Assembly (NCBI GenBank): GCA_047602575.1
Contig: JASGGY010000001.1
Location: 1 to 64,000 of the forward strand
Reading direction: 5' to 3'
Origin: UBA1366 sp047602575
GTDB taxonomy: Bacteria; Bacillota; Clostridia; Oscillospirales; Ruminococcaceae
Length of the DNA: 64,000 nucleotides
Shown: piece by piece, positions 1 through 7,522 of the stretch
How the letters are laid out: each line of letters begins with the position of its first letter
Position numbering within the stretch: the first letter of the stretch is position 1
The notes under the pieces: model-generated
Told to the model about the DNA's origin: nothing
The model's database searches: none
Seen by the model: the letters and a program-made list of their open reading frames with translations, nothing else
Made by a program: the position numbers and the translations under genes

Positions 1-73
1 TATGTGCCGTTCTTCGTTCAGTTACGTATTGCTAAGGTTGATCGGGAAACACGATAGAATCCGAACAGCACCT
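1..73. other. Nanopore adapter and native barcode (technical sequence)
   Basis: This stretch is not genomic. Bases 10-33 (ending ACGTATTGCT) correspond to the end of the Oxford Nanopore ligation adapter. Bases 34-41 read AAGGTTGA, against the native-barcode flank AAGGTTAA. Bases 42-65 match the reverse complement of barcode 04 at 23 of 24 positions as I remember it. Bases 66-73 are exactly the other flank, CAGCACCT. Recognisable RnfD coding sequence begins directly after. This is recalled from memory of the kit sequences, but four consecutive parts in the right order make chance very unlikely. Confidence 0.95.
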
Positions 74-310
74 TGATGCTGGGCGCGATTTTATGGCGAC
101 GGATTATGTGACCACGCCGATCACGACAAAAGGCAAGCTGATTTTCGGGCTTGGCTGCGCGGTGATTACGTGCCTGGTGCGGTTTTGCTGGTAACCCGCG
201 AGGGCGTGTCGTTCTCGATTCTCTTGATGAACATCCTCACGCCTTACATTGACATGGCGACGCGCACAAAGGCATTGAGCGGGGAAAGGAAGGGAGGGAC
301 GCAGAAATGA
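74..310 (+). pseudogene. rnfD: RnfD C-terminal part, frameshifted (likely read errors)
   Basis: Membrane subunit D of the Rnf complex (ferredoxin:NAD+ oxidoreductase coupled to ion translocation), which carries a covalently bound FMN. Only the C-terminal part is present. The family motif M-L-G-A-I-(F)-M-A-T-D-Y-V-T-T-P is readable at about 77-122, and E-G-V-S-F-S-I-L-L-M-N at about 200-232, but they lie in three different frames: one base seems missing near 91 and the frame changes again near 190. The stop (308-310) overlaps the rnfG start as ATGA. Indels beside adapter sequence point to an unpolished contig end, not true gene decay. Confidence 0.85.
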
Positions 311-877
311 GCGAAGCAATCGAAAAAAAGCCTCTGAATCCGGTCGGGATGATTCGACCGGTTCTGACGCTGGTGATAATTCTTGCGGTTTCCGCGGCGG
401 CGGTGGCGGGGGTTTATAAGCTCACCTACTCCGACGAGCTGATGACAGCAGTTTAAAAAAGGCGTGCGAAACGCTGTTCCCCAAGGGCTATGAAATGCTG
501 CTGACAGACAGCGGAGAAGCGCTGACCTTTGACGGATCAATGATGTCATTGCCGACAAGGACAGCGGGCTTCTGGCATTTGACATTACCGAAACCGGCTA
601 TACCAAAGACGGCGTGCGCGCCCTTGTGGCAGTGGACGGCGACGGAAAAATCGCGGGAATCGCCATTGTCACGCTGGCGGAAACGCCCGGCATCGGCGAC
701 AGAATCAAAGAGAGCGCGTTTCTGGAAAAATACGTTGGGCTGGACGCTTCGACGGTGGGCGACGCGGACACGGTGACGGGCGCAACCTATTCGTCAAAGG
801 GGCTGCGCAAGGCAGCCGCGCAGGCACTGGAAACCTATAACGCGCATAAGGAGGAGATTCTTGATGCCATCGGTTAA
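307..877 (+). pseudogene. rnfG: RnfG, FMN-binding electron transport subunit, frameshifted
   Basis: Subunit G of the Rnf complex: one N-terminal membrane helix (about residues 18-36 in the first frame), then an extracytoplasmic FMN-binding domain. The C-terminal part reads cleanly and has the flavinylation motif T-V-T-G-A-T-Y-S-S (FMN attached to the second-last Thr in the family) just before the end. The coding frame changes twice, each time as if one base were lost: between about 430 and 455, and near 540. It overlaps rnfD by 4 bp (ATGA) and rnfE by 14 bp, as in an intact operon, so sequencing error is the favoured explanation. It is probably functional in the organism. Confidence 0.88.
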
Positions 878-1580
878 AAAGAAAAAGGGCGGTTATTTCC
901 GAGAATTCACCAAAGGCATTCTCAAAGAAAACCCCAATATGGTGACGCTGCTGGGTATGTGCCCGACGCTGGCGATCACAACGAGCGTGTTCAACGGCTT
1001 CGGCATGGGCGTGGCGACGACGTTTGTTATGACGCTTGCGAACATCACGGTGTCGCTGATGCGCAAGCTTGTGCCGACCTCGGTGCGACTGCCGGTTTAT
1101 ATTGTGGTGATCACGGCATATGTGACGATTGCGGAGCTGCTTGTCAAGGCATATGTGCCGGCGCTTTATGCGACGCTGGGCATTTTCATTCCGCTGATTG
1201 CGGCAAACTGTATTCTGCTCGGTCGGCTTGAGGTGTTCGCGAGCCGCAACGGCGTGGTGAAATCGACGCTTGACGGGCTTGGCATGGGTGTGGGCTTTAC
1301 GCTGACGCTGGTGCTGATGGGTTCGGTGCGGGAAATTCTCGGCGCGGGAAAATGGTTCGGGCTGGAGATACCGTTCCTCAAGGACAACGCAATGGTGGTG
1401 TTCATCCTGCCGGCGGGCGGTTTCTTCGCACTCGGCATCATCATCGCGGCGGTGAATGCGATTCTGCACCGCAAGCCCCCCGCTGAGCTAGGTTGTTCCG
1501 GCTGTATTCATTCGGATTCCTGCGCGCTATGTGGCACGGGCGGCGTATGCGACCCGTCAGCCCCGCAGCCCCGCGACTAG
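864..1580 (+). CDS. rnfE: Rnf complex membrane subunit RnfE
   Basis: Polytopic membrane subunit E of the Rnf complex (238 aa). Hydrophobic helices run from about residue 35 to 200, with the family signature around G-M-C-P-T-L-A and the conserved G-M-G-V-G-F-T segment. ATG 864 is preferred over an in-frame TTG at 861 because GGAGGA lies at 850-855. The last 30 residues are hydrophilic and hold six cysteines (C-x2-C, C-x2-C and more), a tail also seen in some clostridial RnfE. Together with RnfA it forms the pseudo-symmetric transmembrane pair that passes electrons across the membrane. Operon rnfDGEAB. Confidence 0.95.
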   Translation: MPSVKKKKGGYFREFTKGILKENPNMVTLLGMCPTLAITTSVFNGFGMGVATTFVMTLANITVSLMRKLVPTSVRLPVYIVVITAYVTIAELLVKAYVPALYATLGIFIPLIAANCILLGRLEVFASRNGVVKSTLDGLGMGVGFTLTLVLMGSVREILGAGKWFGLEIPFLKDNAMVVFILPAGGFFALGIIIAAVNAILHRKPPAELGCSGCIHSDSCALCGTGGVCDPSAPQPRD

Positions 1581-1600
1581 CGCCGAAAGGAGTACATAAA

Positions 1601-2179
1601 ATGAAAGAAATTTTTGCCATCATCATCAGCTGCGTGTTTGTCAACAACATTGTGCTGACCAAATTCATGGGAATGTGTTCGTTTCTGGGCGTTTCCAAGG
1701 AAATCAAGGGGTCGCTCGGCATGGGCGCGGCGGTGACGTTCGTCATGACGTTCACGGGCGTGATTACCTATCCGATTTATTTCTACGTGCTGATCCCGCA
1801 CGATGCGGAGTATCTCGGCACGATTACATTCATCCTCATCATCGCCGCACTGGTGCAGATTACCGAAATGTTCCTGCGCAAGATGATCCCGCCGCTGTAC
1901 AAATCGCTGGGCATTTATCTGCCGCTGATTACGACCAACTGCGCGGTGCTGGGTATTGTGCTGATTAACGTCAACAACGGCTACAACTTCGGCGAAACGA
2001 TTTTAAGCTCGTTTGCGACCGGCATTGCGTTCACCATGGCGCTGCTCTTGTTCTCGGGTGTTCGTCAGCGCATCGAGTATTCCGACATTCCCGCCGCGTT
2101 CAAGGGTGTGCCGTCAACGCTGATTGCCGCGTCCATTGTTGCGTTAAGCTTCATCGGCTTCTCCGGCTTTTTAAGCTGA
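1601..2179 (+). CDS. rnfA: Rnf complex membrane subunit RnfA
   Basis: Polytopic membrane subunit A (192 aa, typical length), homologous to NqrE. The N-terminus K-E-I-F-A-I-I-I-S-C-V-F-V-N-N-I-V-L and the second half-repeat with T-T-N-C-A-V-L-G are family hallmarks; the two conserved Cys-bearing motifs sit in opposite half-helices and bind the intramembrane [2Fe-2S] cluster in known structures. ATG 1601 is chosen over an upstream in-frame extension because AAAGGAG is at 1586-1592 and family proteins start here. It lies 20 bp after rnfE and 70 bp before rnfB. Confidence 0.96.
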   Translation: MKEIFAIIISCVFVNNIVLTKFMGMCSFLGVSKEIKGSLGMGAAVTFVMTFTGVITYPIYFYVLIPHDAEYLGTITFILIIAALVQITEMFLRKMIPPLYKSLGIYLPLITTNCAVLGIVLINVNNGYNFGETILSSFATGIAFTMALLLFSGVRQRIEYSDIPAAFKGVPSTLIAASIVALSFIGFSGFLS

Positions 2180-2199
2180 AGCAAAACCTGCCTTTACAG

Positions 2200-2236
2200 C
2201 TTCTAACCTCTAACATCTAATTTCCAACCTCTAATA
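2200..2236 (+). repeat. Degenerate heptad array (CTAACCT units), copy 1
   Basis: About five units of a 7-bp motif of the form TAACCTC/TAACATC run right up to the AAAGGAG ribosome-binding site of rnfB. It is the first of six similar arrays in the window. Confidence 0.8.
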
Positions 2237-2249
2237 AAGGAGAACCTAT

Positions 2250-3038
2250 ATGGATATTTTGTATCCGGTATTCATCTTTGCGGCAATCGGTGTCGTGATG
2301 GGGCTTGTACTCACGGCAGTTTATAAGCTGTTCGAGGTGCATATCGACGAGCGCGTCGCGCAGATCACCGAAAAGCTGCCCAACATCAACTGCGGTGCGT
2401 GTGGATTTCCGGGCTGCGCGGAATACGCAAGCCATGTTGCCGCGGGTGAATGCGCAGTCAATCTCTGCCTTGCTGGCGGCGAGGAAACCGCCGAAAGCAT
2501 CGCGGAACTGCTGGGTGTGGAAGCCGGCGGCGTCAACAAGGCAAAGGCGTTCATCCGCTGCGGCGGAAACGGCGACGCGGCACAGCGCAAGTATCAGTTC
2601 GACGGCTACGAAAGCTGCGCGCAGGCAGCACGGTTTTTCGGCGGAGAAAAGCGCTGTAAATACGCGTGTCTGGGCTACGGCGACTGCGCGGCGGTCTGTC
2701 CGGAAAACGCGGTTGCGGTTATCAACGGGGTGGCGGTTGTCAACCGGCATCTTTGCATGGGCTGCGGTCTGTGCGCAACGCGCTGTCCGGTCAATATCAT
2801 CAAGGTGTTTGACATCAGCGCGGGCGACCTCGTGCGCTGCGCCTCCCATGACGCGGGAAAAGCCGTGCGTGAAGCCTGCGCAAACGGCTGCATCGCCTGC
2901 GGACTCTGCGTGAAAAAATGCCCCTCCGGCGCAATCGTCATCACCGACAACCTCGCCGTCATCGACCACGACCTCTGCACCGCCTGCGGCCTCTGCGCCA
3001 AAGTCTGCCCCACCGGCGCGATTGTGCGGTTGGTGTAG
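2250..3038 (+). CDS. rnfB: Rnf complex iron-sulfur subunit RnfB
   Basis: Subunit B (262 aa) accepts electrons from ferredoxin. Order: N-terminal membrane anchor (residues 5-27); a cluster motif C-G-A-C-G-F-P-G-C (about 49-57) of the 4Fe-4S Fe-S domain; then ferredoxin-like motifs C-x-x-G-Y-G-D-C...C-P, C-M-G-C-G-L-C...C-P, C-I-A-C-G-L-C...C-P and C-T-A-C-G-L-C...C-P, giving several further [4Fe-4S] clusters. Start set by AAAGGAG at 2236-2242. It is the last gene of the operon; a palindromic repeat element and a strong terminator follow. Confidence 0.96.
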   Translation: MDILYPVFIFAAIGVVMGLVLTAVYKLFEVHIDERVAQITEKLPNINCGACGFPGCAEYASHVAAGECAVNLCLAGGEETAESIAELLGVEAGGVNKAKAFIRCGGNGDAAQRKYQFDGYESCAQAARFFGGEKRCKYACLGYGDCAAVCPENAVAVINGVAVVNRHLCMGCGLCATRCPVNIIKVFDISAGDLVRCASHDAGKAVREACANGCIACGLCVKKCPSGAIVITDNLAVIDHDLCTACGLCAKVCPTGAIVRLV

Positions 3039-3044
3039 GCGGGG

Positions 3045-3186
3045 GGGCTTGTCAGAGGGTTTCACCCTCCGACACCTCCCACCAAAGGGGGCACGCCCCC
3101 TTTGGAAACCCGTTGTTTCGTAGATTGGTACTTTGTTTGCTCATATGAGGTTGATTGATTTGATACATTGTGAATCTCAAAGGACG
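3045..3186 (+). repeat. GC-rich palindromic repeat element, copy 1
   Basis: Shows the family pattern: a GC-rich inverted repeat, the palindrome CCAAAGGGGGC/GCCCCCTTTGG (about 3082-3107), then AAACCCGTTGT, an A/T-rich tail and a conserved end GTGAATCTCAAAGG. It sits immediately after rnfB, in the direction of transcription. Confidence 0.85.
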
Positions 3187-3200
3187 GATCTTTCCACTGA

Positions 3201-3233
3201 CCGGAGCGCTGAACAGAGCGCTCCGGTTTTTGT
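3201..3233 (+). terminator. Rho-independent terminator of the rnf operon
   Basis: A perfect 10-bp stem CCGGAGCGCT/AGCGCTCCGG with loop GAACAG, followed by TTTTTGTTT. Confidence 0.93.
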
Positions 3234-3251
3234 TTGGTGCGAAATTCGCCC

Positions 3252-3280
3252 TTGCTTTTTTGCGCGGGGTCTGTTATAAT
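3252..3280 (+). promoter_or_regulatory. Promoter of tRNA-Arg
   Basis: TTGCTT (3252-3257), 17-bp spacer, TATAAT (3275-3280), ending 23 bp before the mature tRNA 5' end. Confidence 0.8.
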
Positions 3281-3303
3281 AAATACTGCATGATAACCAA
3301 TAT

Positions 3304-3378
3304 GCCCCCATAGTTAAATGGATATAACGAACCCCTCCTAAGGGTTAGTTATCAGTTCGATTCTGGTTGGGGGTGCCA
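3304..3378 (+). tRNA. tRNA-Arg (anticodon CCT)
   Basis: Cloverleaf read by eye: acceptor GCCCCCA/TGGGGGT, anticodon stem AACCC/GGGTT with loop CTCCTAA (anticodon CCT, codon AGG), T-stem ATCAG/CTGGT with loop TTCGATT, discriminator G and encoded CCA at 3376-3378. The D-arm is short. Confidence 0.94.
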
Positions 3379-3379
3379 G

Positions 3380-3414
3380 TTAGAGGTCAGAGGTCAGAAG
3401 TCAGGGGTCAGAAA
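3380..3414 (-). repeat. Degenerate heptad array (TTAGAGG units), copy 2
   Basis: Five consecutive heptads of the type TTAGAGG/TCAGAGG/TCAGAAG begin two bases after the tRNA-Arg CCA end. The purine-rich strand is on top here, opposite to the copies located upstream of genes. Confidence 0.8.
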
Positions 3415-3492
3415 TTGGGAGAATGGGGTGTTCCTTGATTCTCTTTGGCGCGAAAAACGGGCTGCGTCCTTGCGGATGCAGCCTGTTTGTTT

Positions 3493-4935
3493 TTATTCCA
3501 GAGGGGTGGAGGAGTCGGATTCTTTGAGGAAGTCGGGAAGAGGCTCGGCGGCGGCGAGTGGGGATTCGATGACAGGGGGCTGAGCGGTGACGGCGGACAT
3601 CTCAGCGACCTGGGGGGTTGCCGCCTGGGGGGTTGCGGGCTGTGCGGGGGTTTGCGCGGGAGGACTGGGTGGGAACATTCCCAGAAGCGTCATGGGTACG
3701 GCGGCGGGGAAGGTGTGCAGGAGTGCCGCGACGAAAGCTTTTGATACCGATAGATTACGCACGGCGATGTGCTTTTGGTATTTCCTGTTCTTTTTCACAT
3801 AGGTGTTGCGGTAAATGCTGAGGTAATTCTCCGTGAAATCGGCGGAGTGGTAAAGCTCGATGCTCAGGAACGGATTTGACGGGGGAACGGACTGCACGGC
3901 GGACAGCAGGAGCGACTCCGGATCGGCTTCGACCTGTGCCTTGAGACGCTTGGGTTCGATGTCGTTGAAGCGAATCAGGGGGTTTGCAAAGAGCGCGGCA
4001 TAGCGGCGTTCGTATTCGATGAACGGGATTTCCAGCCGGTGTTTTACCATCATAAGCGGCACGATGAAGAACAGCAGGGCTTCGCCGAGCCACGCGATCC
4101 ACAGCATGATGCCGTGAACGGCTTCGTTGTCCGTATTGGAGGAGGAATAGCTTCTGTGCATACTCCAGCGTCCCTCTTTGTTGATGTTGACGATGGTCGC
4201 CCAAAGGTTCTGCGGGTCGGTGAGGACTTTCCCGAGCGCATACCGCGGTGCGATGTCGTCGAAATAGAAATCATAGGCGGAAAGGTCGGAGTTCTGCGCG
4301 GTTTTGAGTATGTAATCCGCGGCGTCGTTGATGTCCGAGCCATACAGATACTGCATTTGGTTTGACTCATAAGCGGTCAGGTGTCGTGTCTTATACAGAT
4401 TGAGCAGTTCGGAATTGGTTCCGATTACCGAATAACCGGTGTCCTTCAGATATGCTTGATAATCATCATAAGCGGACTCGGTTTTCAGTTTCTCGAGAAC
4501 GGCGGTAATCTGACTTTTTGTGACAGCTTCCGGGTTTTCGCCGAAATACCAGTCATAACCCCAGTATTCATAGGCGGAAGACTGCTTCATATCTGTGCCG
4601 TAATCCGCTTTCGTCTGGTCAAGGGTAGCCTGATAATCCCTCGCCACATAAACCGCCCAGTTAAAATAGGTGAAAATCACAACACCGATAATCACCGCGA
4701 GATATGTCACCGGCGCGTTGGTGATCTTAAAGGCTTTCACAAATTGGGAACAGATCCATCCCAGCCCCCCCGCGAACAGAAACGCCAGCAGGATTCCGAG
4801 ATATATAAGCGGGTTTTTTTCCTGAACAAACAGGTAAATAAAGCTCAGCGCCGCACCCACCGCGCACATGGAAACGATCATCAGGATCAATCCGGGCGCG
4901 GAAATCCGATTCGATAGCTTGTAATACTTTGACAT
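3493..4935 (-). CDS. Multi-pass membrane protein of unknown function
   Basis: 480 aa; family not recognised. Three hydrophobic segments lie in the first 100 residues (about 14-37, 42-62, 78-96), then a mainly hydrophilic extracellular-looking stretch with many Tyr and Asp (about 100-265), a fourth membrane segment near 275-295, and a cytoplasmic tail ending in a Pro/Ala-rich, low-complexity segment (about 415-465). No catalytic motif is evident. Start ATG 4935 is supported by GGAGGTG just upstream. It is monocistronic, with fba divergent from it across 240 bp. The window shows no partner gene. Confidence 0.75.
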   Translation of the reverse strand: MSKYYKLSNRISAPGLILMIVSMCAVGAALSFIYLFVQEKNPLIYLGILLAFLFAGGLGWICSQFVKAFKITNAPVTYLAVIIGVVIFTYFNWAVYVARDYQATLDQTKADYGTDMKQSSAYEYWGYDWYFGENPEAVTKSQITAVLEKLKTESAYDDYQAYLKDTGYSVIGTNSELLNLYKTRHLTAYESNQMQYLYGSDINDAADYILKTAQNSDLSAYDFYFDDIAPRYALGKVLTDPQNLWATIVNINKEGRWSMHRSYSSSNTDNEAVHGIMLWIAWLGEALLFFIVPLMMVKHRLEIPFIEYERRYAALFANPLIRFNDIEPKRLKAQVEADPESLLLSAVQSVPPSNPFLSIELYHSADFTENYLSIYRNTYVKKNRKYQKHIAVRNLSVSKAFVAALLHTFPAAVPMTLLGMFPPSPPAQTPAQPATPQAATPQVAEMSAVTAQPPVIESPLAAAEPLPDFLKESDSSTPLE

Positions 4936-5065
4936 TACAACACCTCCATATAAATTATTTCAATTATATCACAAAAAAATCATGATTACAATGCATTTGC
5001 GAAATTTTTTAAACGATTTCAGTACGAGCTTTCCGGAGAATTGTCTTTTATTTCACAAAAAGTGA

Positions 5066-5094
5066 TTGCAATTTGTGCCGCCTTGCGGTATAAT
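5066..5094 (+). promoter_or_regulatory. Promoter of fba
   Basis: TTGCAA (5066-5071), 17-bp spacer, TATAAT (5089-5094); leader of about 78 nt before fba. Confidence 0.8.
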
Positions 5095-5178
5095 AATCGT
5101 ATGTAGGCGCAGGGCAAGTCCTTTGCGCCGGATAGATCGCGGCAAAAATCGCCGCAAAGGAAAGGCAAGGTATTCAAT

Positions 5179-6042
5179 ATGCTGGTATCTGCAAAGGAAA
5201 TGCTTAACAAAGCACGCGACGGGAAATATGCCGTCGGTCAATTCAACATCAACAACCTCGAATGGACAAAGGCTGTCCTCCTCACCGCGCAGGAGCTCAA
5301 CTCCCCTGTTATTTTGGGTGTGTCAGAGGGCGCGGGCAAATATATGTGCGGCTATAAAACCGTTGTCGGCATGGTGAACGGAATGCTCGAGGAGCTGAAA
5401 ATCACTGTTCCCGTTGCGCTGCACCTTGACCACGGCTCTTATGACGGTGCAAAAGCGTGCATTGCGGCTGGCTTCTCGTCGATCATGTTCGACGGTTCGC
5501 ACTACCCGATTGAAGAAAACATCGCAAAGACAACCGATCTGGTGAAAATCTGCAACGATCTGGGACTTTCCCTTGAGGCGGAGGTCGGCTCGATCGGCGG
5601 CGAGGAAGACGGCGTTGTCGGCGCGGGCGAATGCGCGGATGCCGACGAGTGCAAGGCGATTGCCGATCTCGGCGTAACCATGCTCGCGGCGGGAATCGGC
5701 AACATCCACGGCAAGTATCCCGCAAACTGGCCCGGACTTTCGTTTGAAACCCTTGCGGCAGTCAAGGACAAAGTGGGCGATATGCCCCTCGTGCTCCACG
5801 GCGGCACGGGCATTCCGGCAGACATGATCAAAAAAGCAATCTCCCTCGGCGTGGCAAAAATTAATGTGAACACCGAGTGCCAGCTCTCTTTTCAGGAAGC
5901 CACCAGAAAATACATCGAAGCCGGCAAAGACCTCACCGGCAAAGGCTTCGACCCCAGAAAACTCCTCGCCCCCGGCTTCGAAGCCATCAAAGCCACCGTC
6001 AAAGAAAAAATGGAACTCTTTGGCTCTGTAAACAAGGCGTAA
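5179..6042 (+). CDS. fba: Class II fructose-1,6-bisphosphate aldolase
   Basis: Cleaves fructose-1,6-bisphosphate to dihydroxyacetone phosphate and glyceraldehyde-3-phosphate in glycolysis; zinc-dependent, cytoplasmic. 287 aa, normal for the family. Visible motifs: H-L-D-H-G-S (about 82-87, catalytic Asp and metal His), D-G-S-H-Y-P, E-V-G-S-I-G-G-E-E-D, N-I-H-G-K-Y-P (metal His), L-H-G-G-T-G (metal His) and K-I-N-V-N-T (phosphate binding). Start ATG 5179 follows a purine-rich AAAGGAAAGG. Monocistronic, followed by a palindromic repeat element. Works with PfkA, encoded at 21.4 kb. Confidence 0.96.
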   Translation: MLVSAKEMLNKARDGKYAVGQFNINNLEWTKAVLLTAQELNSPVILGVSEGAGKYMCGYKTVVGMVNGMLEELKITVPVALHLDHGSYDGAKACIAAGFSSIMFDGSHYPIEENIAKTTDLVKICNDLGLSLEAEVGSIGGEEDGVVGAGECADADECKAIADLGVTMLAAGIGNIHGKYPANWPGLSFETLAAVKDKVGDMPLVLHGGTGIPADMIKKAISLGVAKINVNTECQLSFQEATRKYIEAGKDLTGKGFDPRKLLAPGFEAIKATVKEKMELFGSVNKA

Positions 6043-6043
6043 G

Positions 6044-6182
6044 CTTACTGGGGGCTCCTCGCCCCCAGACCCCGCGCCAAAGGAGGCATGCCCCCTTTGG
6101 AAACCCGTTGCGCGCGTTTGGGTGCCTGCTTTTCGACCGGATCGCGTGCGCGATGATACAATTGTGATGCTCAAAGGTTTTT
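6044..6182 (+). repeat. GC-rich palindromic repeat element, copy 2
   Basis: Begins just after the fba stop. GGGGGCTCCTCGCCCCC inverted repeat, core CCAAAGGAGGCATGCCCCCTTTGG-type palindrome, AAACCCGTTG, then a tail containing GGGTGCCTGCTTTTCGACCGG and ending GTGATGCTCAAAGG. The tail matches copies 7 and 10. Confidence 0.85.
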
Positions 6183-6219
6183 GGAATGCAATGTGGGAGA
6201 ATATGTACGATGTATCCTC

Positions 6220-6259
6220 CCAACTTCTGACCTCCGACCTCTGACATCTGACTTCTAAT
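6220..6259 (+). repeat. Degenerate heptad array, copy 3
   Basis: Six units of the type CTTCTGA/CCTCCGA/CCTCTGA/CATCTGA end directly at the 5' stem of the queT leader RNA. Confidence 0.8.
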
Positions 6260-6305
6260 AGAGTGTAACCTAGATCAACCACTCTTCAAAAAAACAGGGA
6301 GGAAT
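6258..6305 (+). promoter_or_regulatory. Probable preQ1-I riboswitch
   Basis: A compact aptamer-like element upstream of queT: stem AGAGTG (6260-6265)/CACTCT (6280-6285), a C/U-containing loop with ACCTAG, then an A-rich strand (AAAAAAAC) leading into AGGGAGG. The loop CCT could pair with AGG of the tail to form the H-type pseudoknot and so mask the ribosome-binding site. Size and layout fit preQ1-I; the fit to the consensus is by eye, and the downstream gene family supports it. Confidence 0.65.
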
Positions 6306-6309
6306 TTTC

Positions 6310-6819
6310 ATGTCGAAATTTTCTGGAAACATTACGGTAAAAAAGCTTGCCGCGCTTGGGCTGGTGGCGGCATTGTATGCGGCGCTGACGGTGGGGCTGT
6401 CGTTTATGTCCTACATGGGTGTGCAGTTCCGCGTGGCGGAAGCGCTGATGCTGCTTTGCTTTTATCGCAGGGAGTATGTGCTGTCAATGACGGTGGGATG
6501 CTTTCTTGCGAATCTGTTCAGCCCGATGGCGCTGGACATGGTGTTCGGCACGGCGGCGACGCTGATTGCGGCACTGCTGATGACGGCGGTGAAAAACCGC
6601 ATCGCCGCATCGCTCCTGCCAATGCTTGTCAACGCACTTGTGGTTGGTTTTGAGCTGTGGTATTTTGTCGGACTGCCGTTGTGGCTGTCCTGCGGGCAGG
6701 TCGCGCTGGGCGAATTTGTGTGCGTGAGCATACTTGGCACGGTGCTGTTCCGGACGCTTGAGAAAAAGCCCGCAGTCATGCGGATGCTCTGCTTTGGCGA
6801 GGAACATTGGGCAAAATAA
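6310..6819 (+). CDS. queT: QueT-family transporter (queuosine precursor uptake)
   Basis: 169 aa, five or six hydrophobic segments, matching the QueT family, the presumed substrate-binding S-component of an ECF-type importer for preQ1 or another queuosine precursor. Recognisable family features: start K-K-L-A-A-L-G-L-V-A-A-L-Y-A-A-L, Q-F-R-V-A-E-A-L near residue 37, N-L-F-S-P near 62, F-E-L-W-Y-F near 115. ATG 6310 follows AGGGAGG. The preceding preQ1-like leader supports the assignment. It depends on ECF energy-coupling genes not seen in this window. A terminator follows 13 bp after the stop. Confidence 0.9.
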   Translation: MSKFSGNITVKKLAALGLVAALYAALTVGLSFMSYMGVQFRVAEALMLLCFYRREYVLSMTVGCFLANLFSPMALDMVFGTAATLIAALLMTAVKNRIAASLLPMLVNALVVGFELWYFVGLPLWLSCGQVALGEFVCVSILGTVLFRTLEKKPAVMRMLCFGEEHWAK

Positions 6820-6832
6820 GGTAACATAAAGA

Positions 6833-6858
6833 AAGCGCTCCGATGGGGGCGCTTTTTT
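6833..6858. terminator. Terminator between convergent genes
   Basis: Stem AAGCGCTC/GGGCGCTT with loop CGATGG, followed by TTTTTT on the + strand. It lies between queT and a convergent small gene. Confidence 0.85.
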
Positions 6859-6862
6859 GCGG

Positions 6863-7069
6863 CTATTTTACCTGTTTTGCGAGAAAGGTGAGGACTTCCT
6901 CGACGGTGGGTTTTTTTCCGCGTCGGGGGATGCGATTCCAATAAGCTTGCACGAGCGGATCGGGGTTTTGCATCCCGATGTCCAGCGCAGACTGGATTTC
7001 GCGGCGGACCTCCGCAACGGTCGTTCCGTTTTTTGACGCAATATCACGCAGGATTTTGGTTGTGTTCAT
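6863..7069 (-). CDS. Small conserved-looking protein, function unknown
   Basis: 68 aa, predicted all-helical, without membrane segments. The pattern V-A-E-V-R-R-E-I-Q-x-A-L-D-I-G-M and P-D-P-L-V-Q-A-Y-W is reminiscent of short clostridial proteins sometimes labelled sporulation-related, but I cannot assign a family. Start ATG 7069 (M-N-T-T-K-I-L-R-D-I-A) has no strong ribosome-binding site. It converges with queT and diverges from the ribbon-helix-helix gene. Confidence 0.6.
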   Translation of the reverse strand: MNTTKILRDIASKNGTTVAEVRREIQSALDIGMQNPDPLVQAYWNRIPRRGKKPTVEEVLTFLAKQVK

Positions 7070-7198
7070 AAATGTTACTCCGTTTCGCGAAGAGTTTATC
7101 TATTTTATAATAGCGTTTGCGCTATGGTATCAATATGACACTATACAGACTTATATCATTGTGGTATGATGAAGAAAAATCATACAGGAGGCGTTCTG

Positions 7199-7390
7199 AT
7201 GGCAGTGTTAAAAACCCAGTTCACCATGCGTCTGGATCTGATTGATCACGCCAAAATCCGTAAAATCGCGTGGGAGGAAAACCGTTCCATGACCACTCTG
7301 CTGAAAGTGCTTGTCCGCAGAGAAATTCGGCGCTATGAGCAGGAGCATGGGGAGATTTCCGTCACGGATGAGGATCTGATGCTGAAGTAG
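7199..7390 (+). CDS. Ribbon-helix-helix type DNA-binding protein
   Basis: 63 aa. Short beta strand (K-T-Q-F-T-M-R-L) followed by two helices (D-H-A-K-I-R-K-I-A-W-E-E-N-R and T-T-L-L-K-V-L-V-R-R-E-I-R-R-Y), the layout of Arc/MetJ-type dimeric repressors. An in-frame upstream ATG at 7166 exists, but AGGAG at 7186-7190 fits ATG 7199. No toxin partner is adjacent, so an antitoxin role is not supported. Two HTH genes and possible operators follow. Confidence 0.75.
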   Translation: MAVLKTQFTMRLDLIDHAKIRKIAWEENRSMTTLLKVLVRREIRRYEQEHGEISVTDEDLMLK

Positions 7391-7448
7391 TTCTTTTTCT
7401 AAGCGTGTCGACGGTATATCAACTATTATAACATAAGTTTTTGAAAAA

Positions 7449-7501
7449 GTCGATATATCGACGCAAAAAATTTCTTTAGACTGTATACTTGACTTAGTCT
7501 A
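7449..7501. promoter_or_regulatory. Candidate operators upstream of the HTH pair
   Basis: A perfect 14-bp palindrome GTCGATATATCGAC (7449-7462), and a second inverted repeat TAGACT (7477-7482)/AGTCTA (7496-7501) overlapping the likely promoter of the HTH gene at 7523. A related GTCGAC half-site lies near 7408. The regulator is unknown; the adjacent XRE-type proteins are the obvious candidates. Confidence 0.5.
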
Positions 7502-7522
7502 TATATGGTCGGAGGAATTGCG

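Noticed and set aside
2217..3065. Long minus-strand open frame opposite rnfB
   Set aside because: It is a shadow of the GC-rich rnfB codons; no ribosome-binding site and a composition of Arg/Ala/His typical of antisense frames.
3445..3744. Plus-strand Gly/Cys-rich frames opposite the membrane protein gene
   Set aside because: They arise from the Pro/Ala-rich C-terminal codons of the minus-strand gene.
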